A stretch of DNA of 6,139 bases. Source: Muribaculaceae bacterium (GTDB lineage Bacteria > Bacteroidota > Bacteroidia > Bacteroidales > Muribaculaceae). Below, one piece after another: positions 5,943 through 6,139 of the stretch; within the stretch, counting starts at the first letter, position 1; each line of letters starts with the position of its first letter. Location: the NCBI GenBank assembly GCA_029060585.1, contig JAIDTS010000522.1:1-6139 (forward strand), given 5' to 3'. The notes beneath the pieces were generated by a model. It was not told the origin of the DNA, ran no database searches, and was given only the letters and a program-made list of their open reading frames with translations. A program made the translations under genes and the position numbers.

Positions 5943-6139
5943 TAAGTAGCTAAGGGAAATTAATGATATGATAGATGCGAGATAATTTTGAGGCAGATTG
6001 GTCGCGGAGTAAAGGAGCTTAGCGAGCTAAGCGACTGAGCGACAAGGCCGAGATGACCAAAATTAGCCGCTTGTATCATATCAAGACTCTTCTCAGTCTA
6101 CTTTGTGACATATGTCGTTTAATTTTTCTTAGCTACTTA
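5943..6139. mobile_element. Candidate MITE (non-autonomous element) with 21-bp terminal inverted repeats
   Basis: Positions 5943-5963 and the reverse complement of 6119-6139 agree at 19 of 21 bases, both beginning TAAGTAGCTAAG. Inside are further matched inverted pairs: TGATATGATA (5964-5973) with TATCATATCA (6074-6083), TAATTTTG (5983-5990) with CAAAATTA (6058-6065), and a central hairpin GCTTAG-CGAG-CTAAGC (6017-6032). The right arm has about 35 extra bases between the terminal and second repeat, including the palindrome GACATATGTC (6107-6116). There is no coding capacity. Both ends carry TA, compatible with a TA-targeting (IS630/mariner-like) element of 5945-6137 plus a duplicated TA. The right flank is outside the window, so a target duplication cannot be tested. 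Confidence 0.6.

Overview
The window looks like chromosomal DNA from a Bacteroidota gut-type bacterium, most likely order Bacteroidales (a Muribaculaceae- or Bacteroides-like genome is my inference). The evidence is a TonB-dependent receptor with fused N-terminal STN and carboxypeptidase-regulatory-like domains, a DUF4249-type lipoprotein, a Bacteroidota-style ECF sigma factor, a FecR-type C-terminal domain (DUF4974-like), and a match to the Bacteroidota -7 promoter box TAnnTTTG. Genus cannot be settled from the sequence alone.

Layout. Positions 1-627 (+) hold the 3' part of a TolC/NodT-type outer-membrane efflux gene that enters from the left edge. It converges, with only 6 bp between stop codons, on a four-gene minus-strand cluster read from right to left. 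The cluster is a small membrane-anchored DUF4974-like protein (5316-4861), a TonB-dependent receptor (4864-2222), a DUF4249-type lipoprotein (2234-1146) and an ECF sigma factor (1131-634). The genes overlap by 4 bp and 13 bp and are then separated by 14 bp, so they are almost certainly one operon.

How the genes may work together. The cluster has the parts of a cell-surface signalling and uptake system: an outer-membrane receptor with a periplasmic STN signalling domain, a surface or outer-membrane lipoprotein partner, an inner-membrane protein that could receive the signal, and an ECF sigma factor. Two things are unusual. The presumed anti-sigma protein has only a short cytoplasmic tail, one membrane helix and a DUF4974/STN-like domain, with no room for the usual FecR middle domain. 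The sigma gene is last in the operon instead of first. The substrate is unknown.

Positions 5317-6139 contain no intact gene that I can support. They hold the operon's upstream region (a 10-bp perfect palindrome and a candidate ECF-type promoter), an AT-rich array of eight 14-bp tandem repeats (5441-5552), short hairpins, a Bacteroidota housekeeping promoter match, an in-frame fragment resembling the C-terminus of a DUF4143-type AAA ATPase (5724-5918), and a roughly 197-bp candidate MITE with 21-bp terminal inverted repeats (5943-6139) ending exactly at the window edge.
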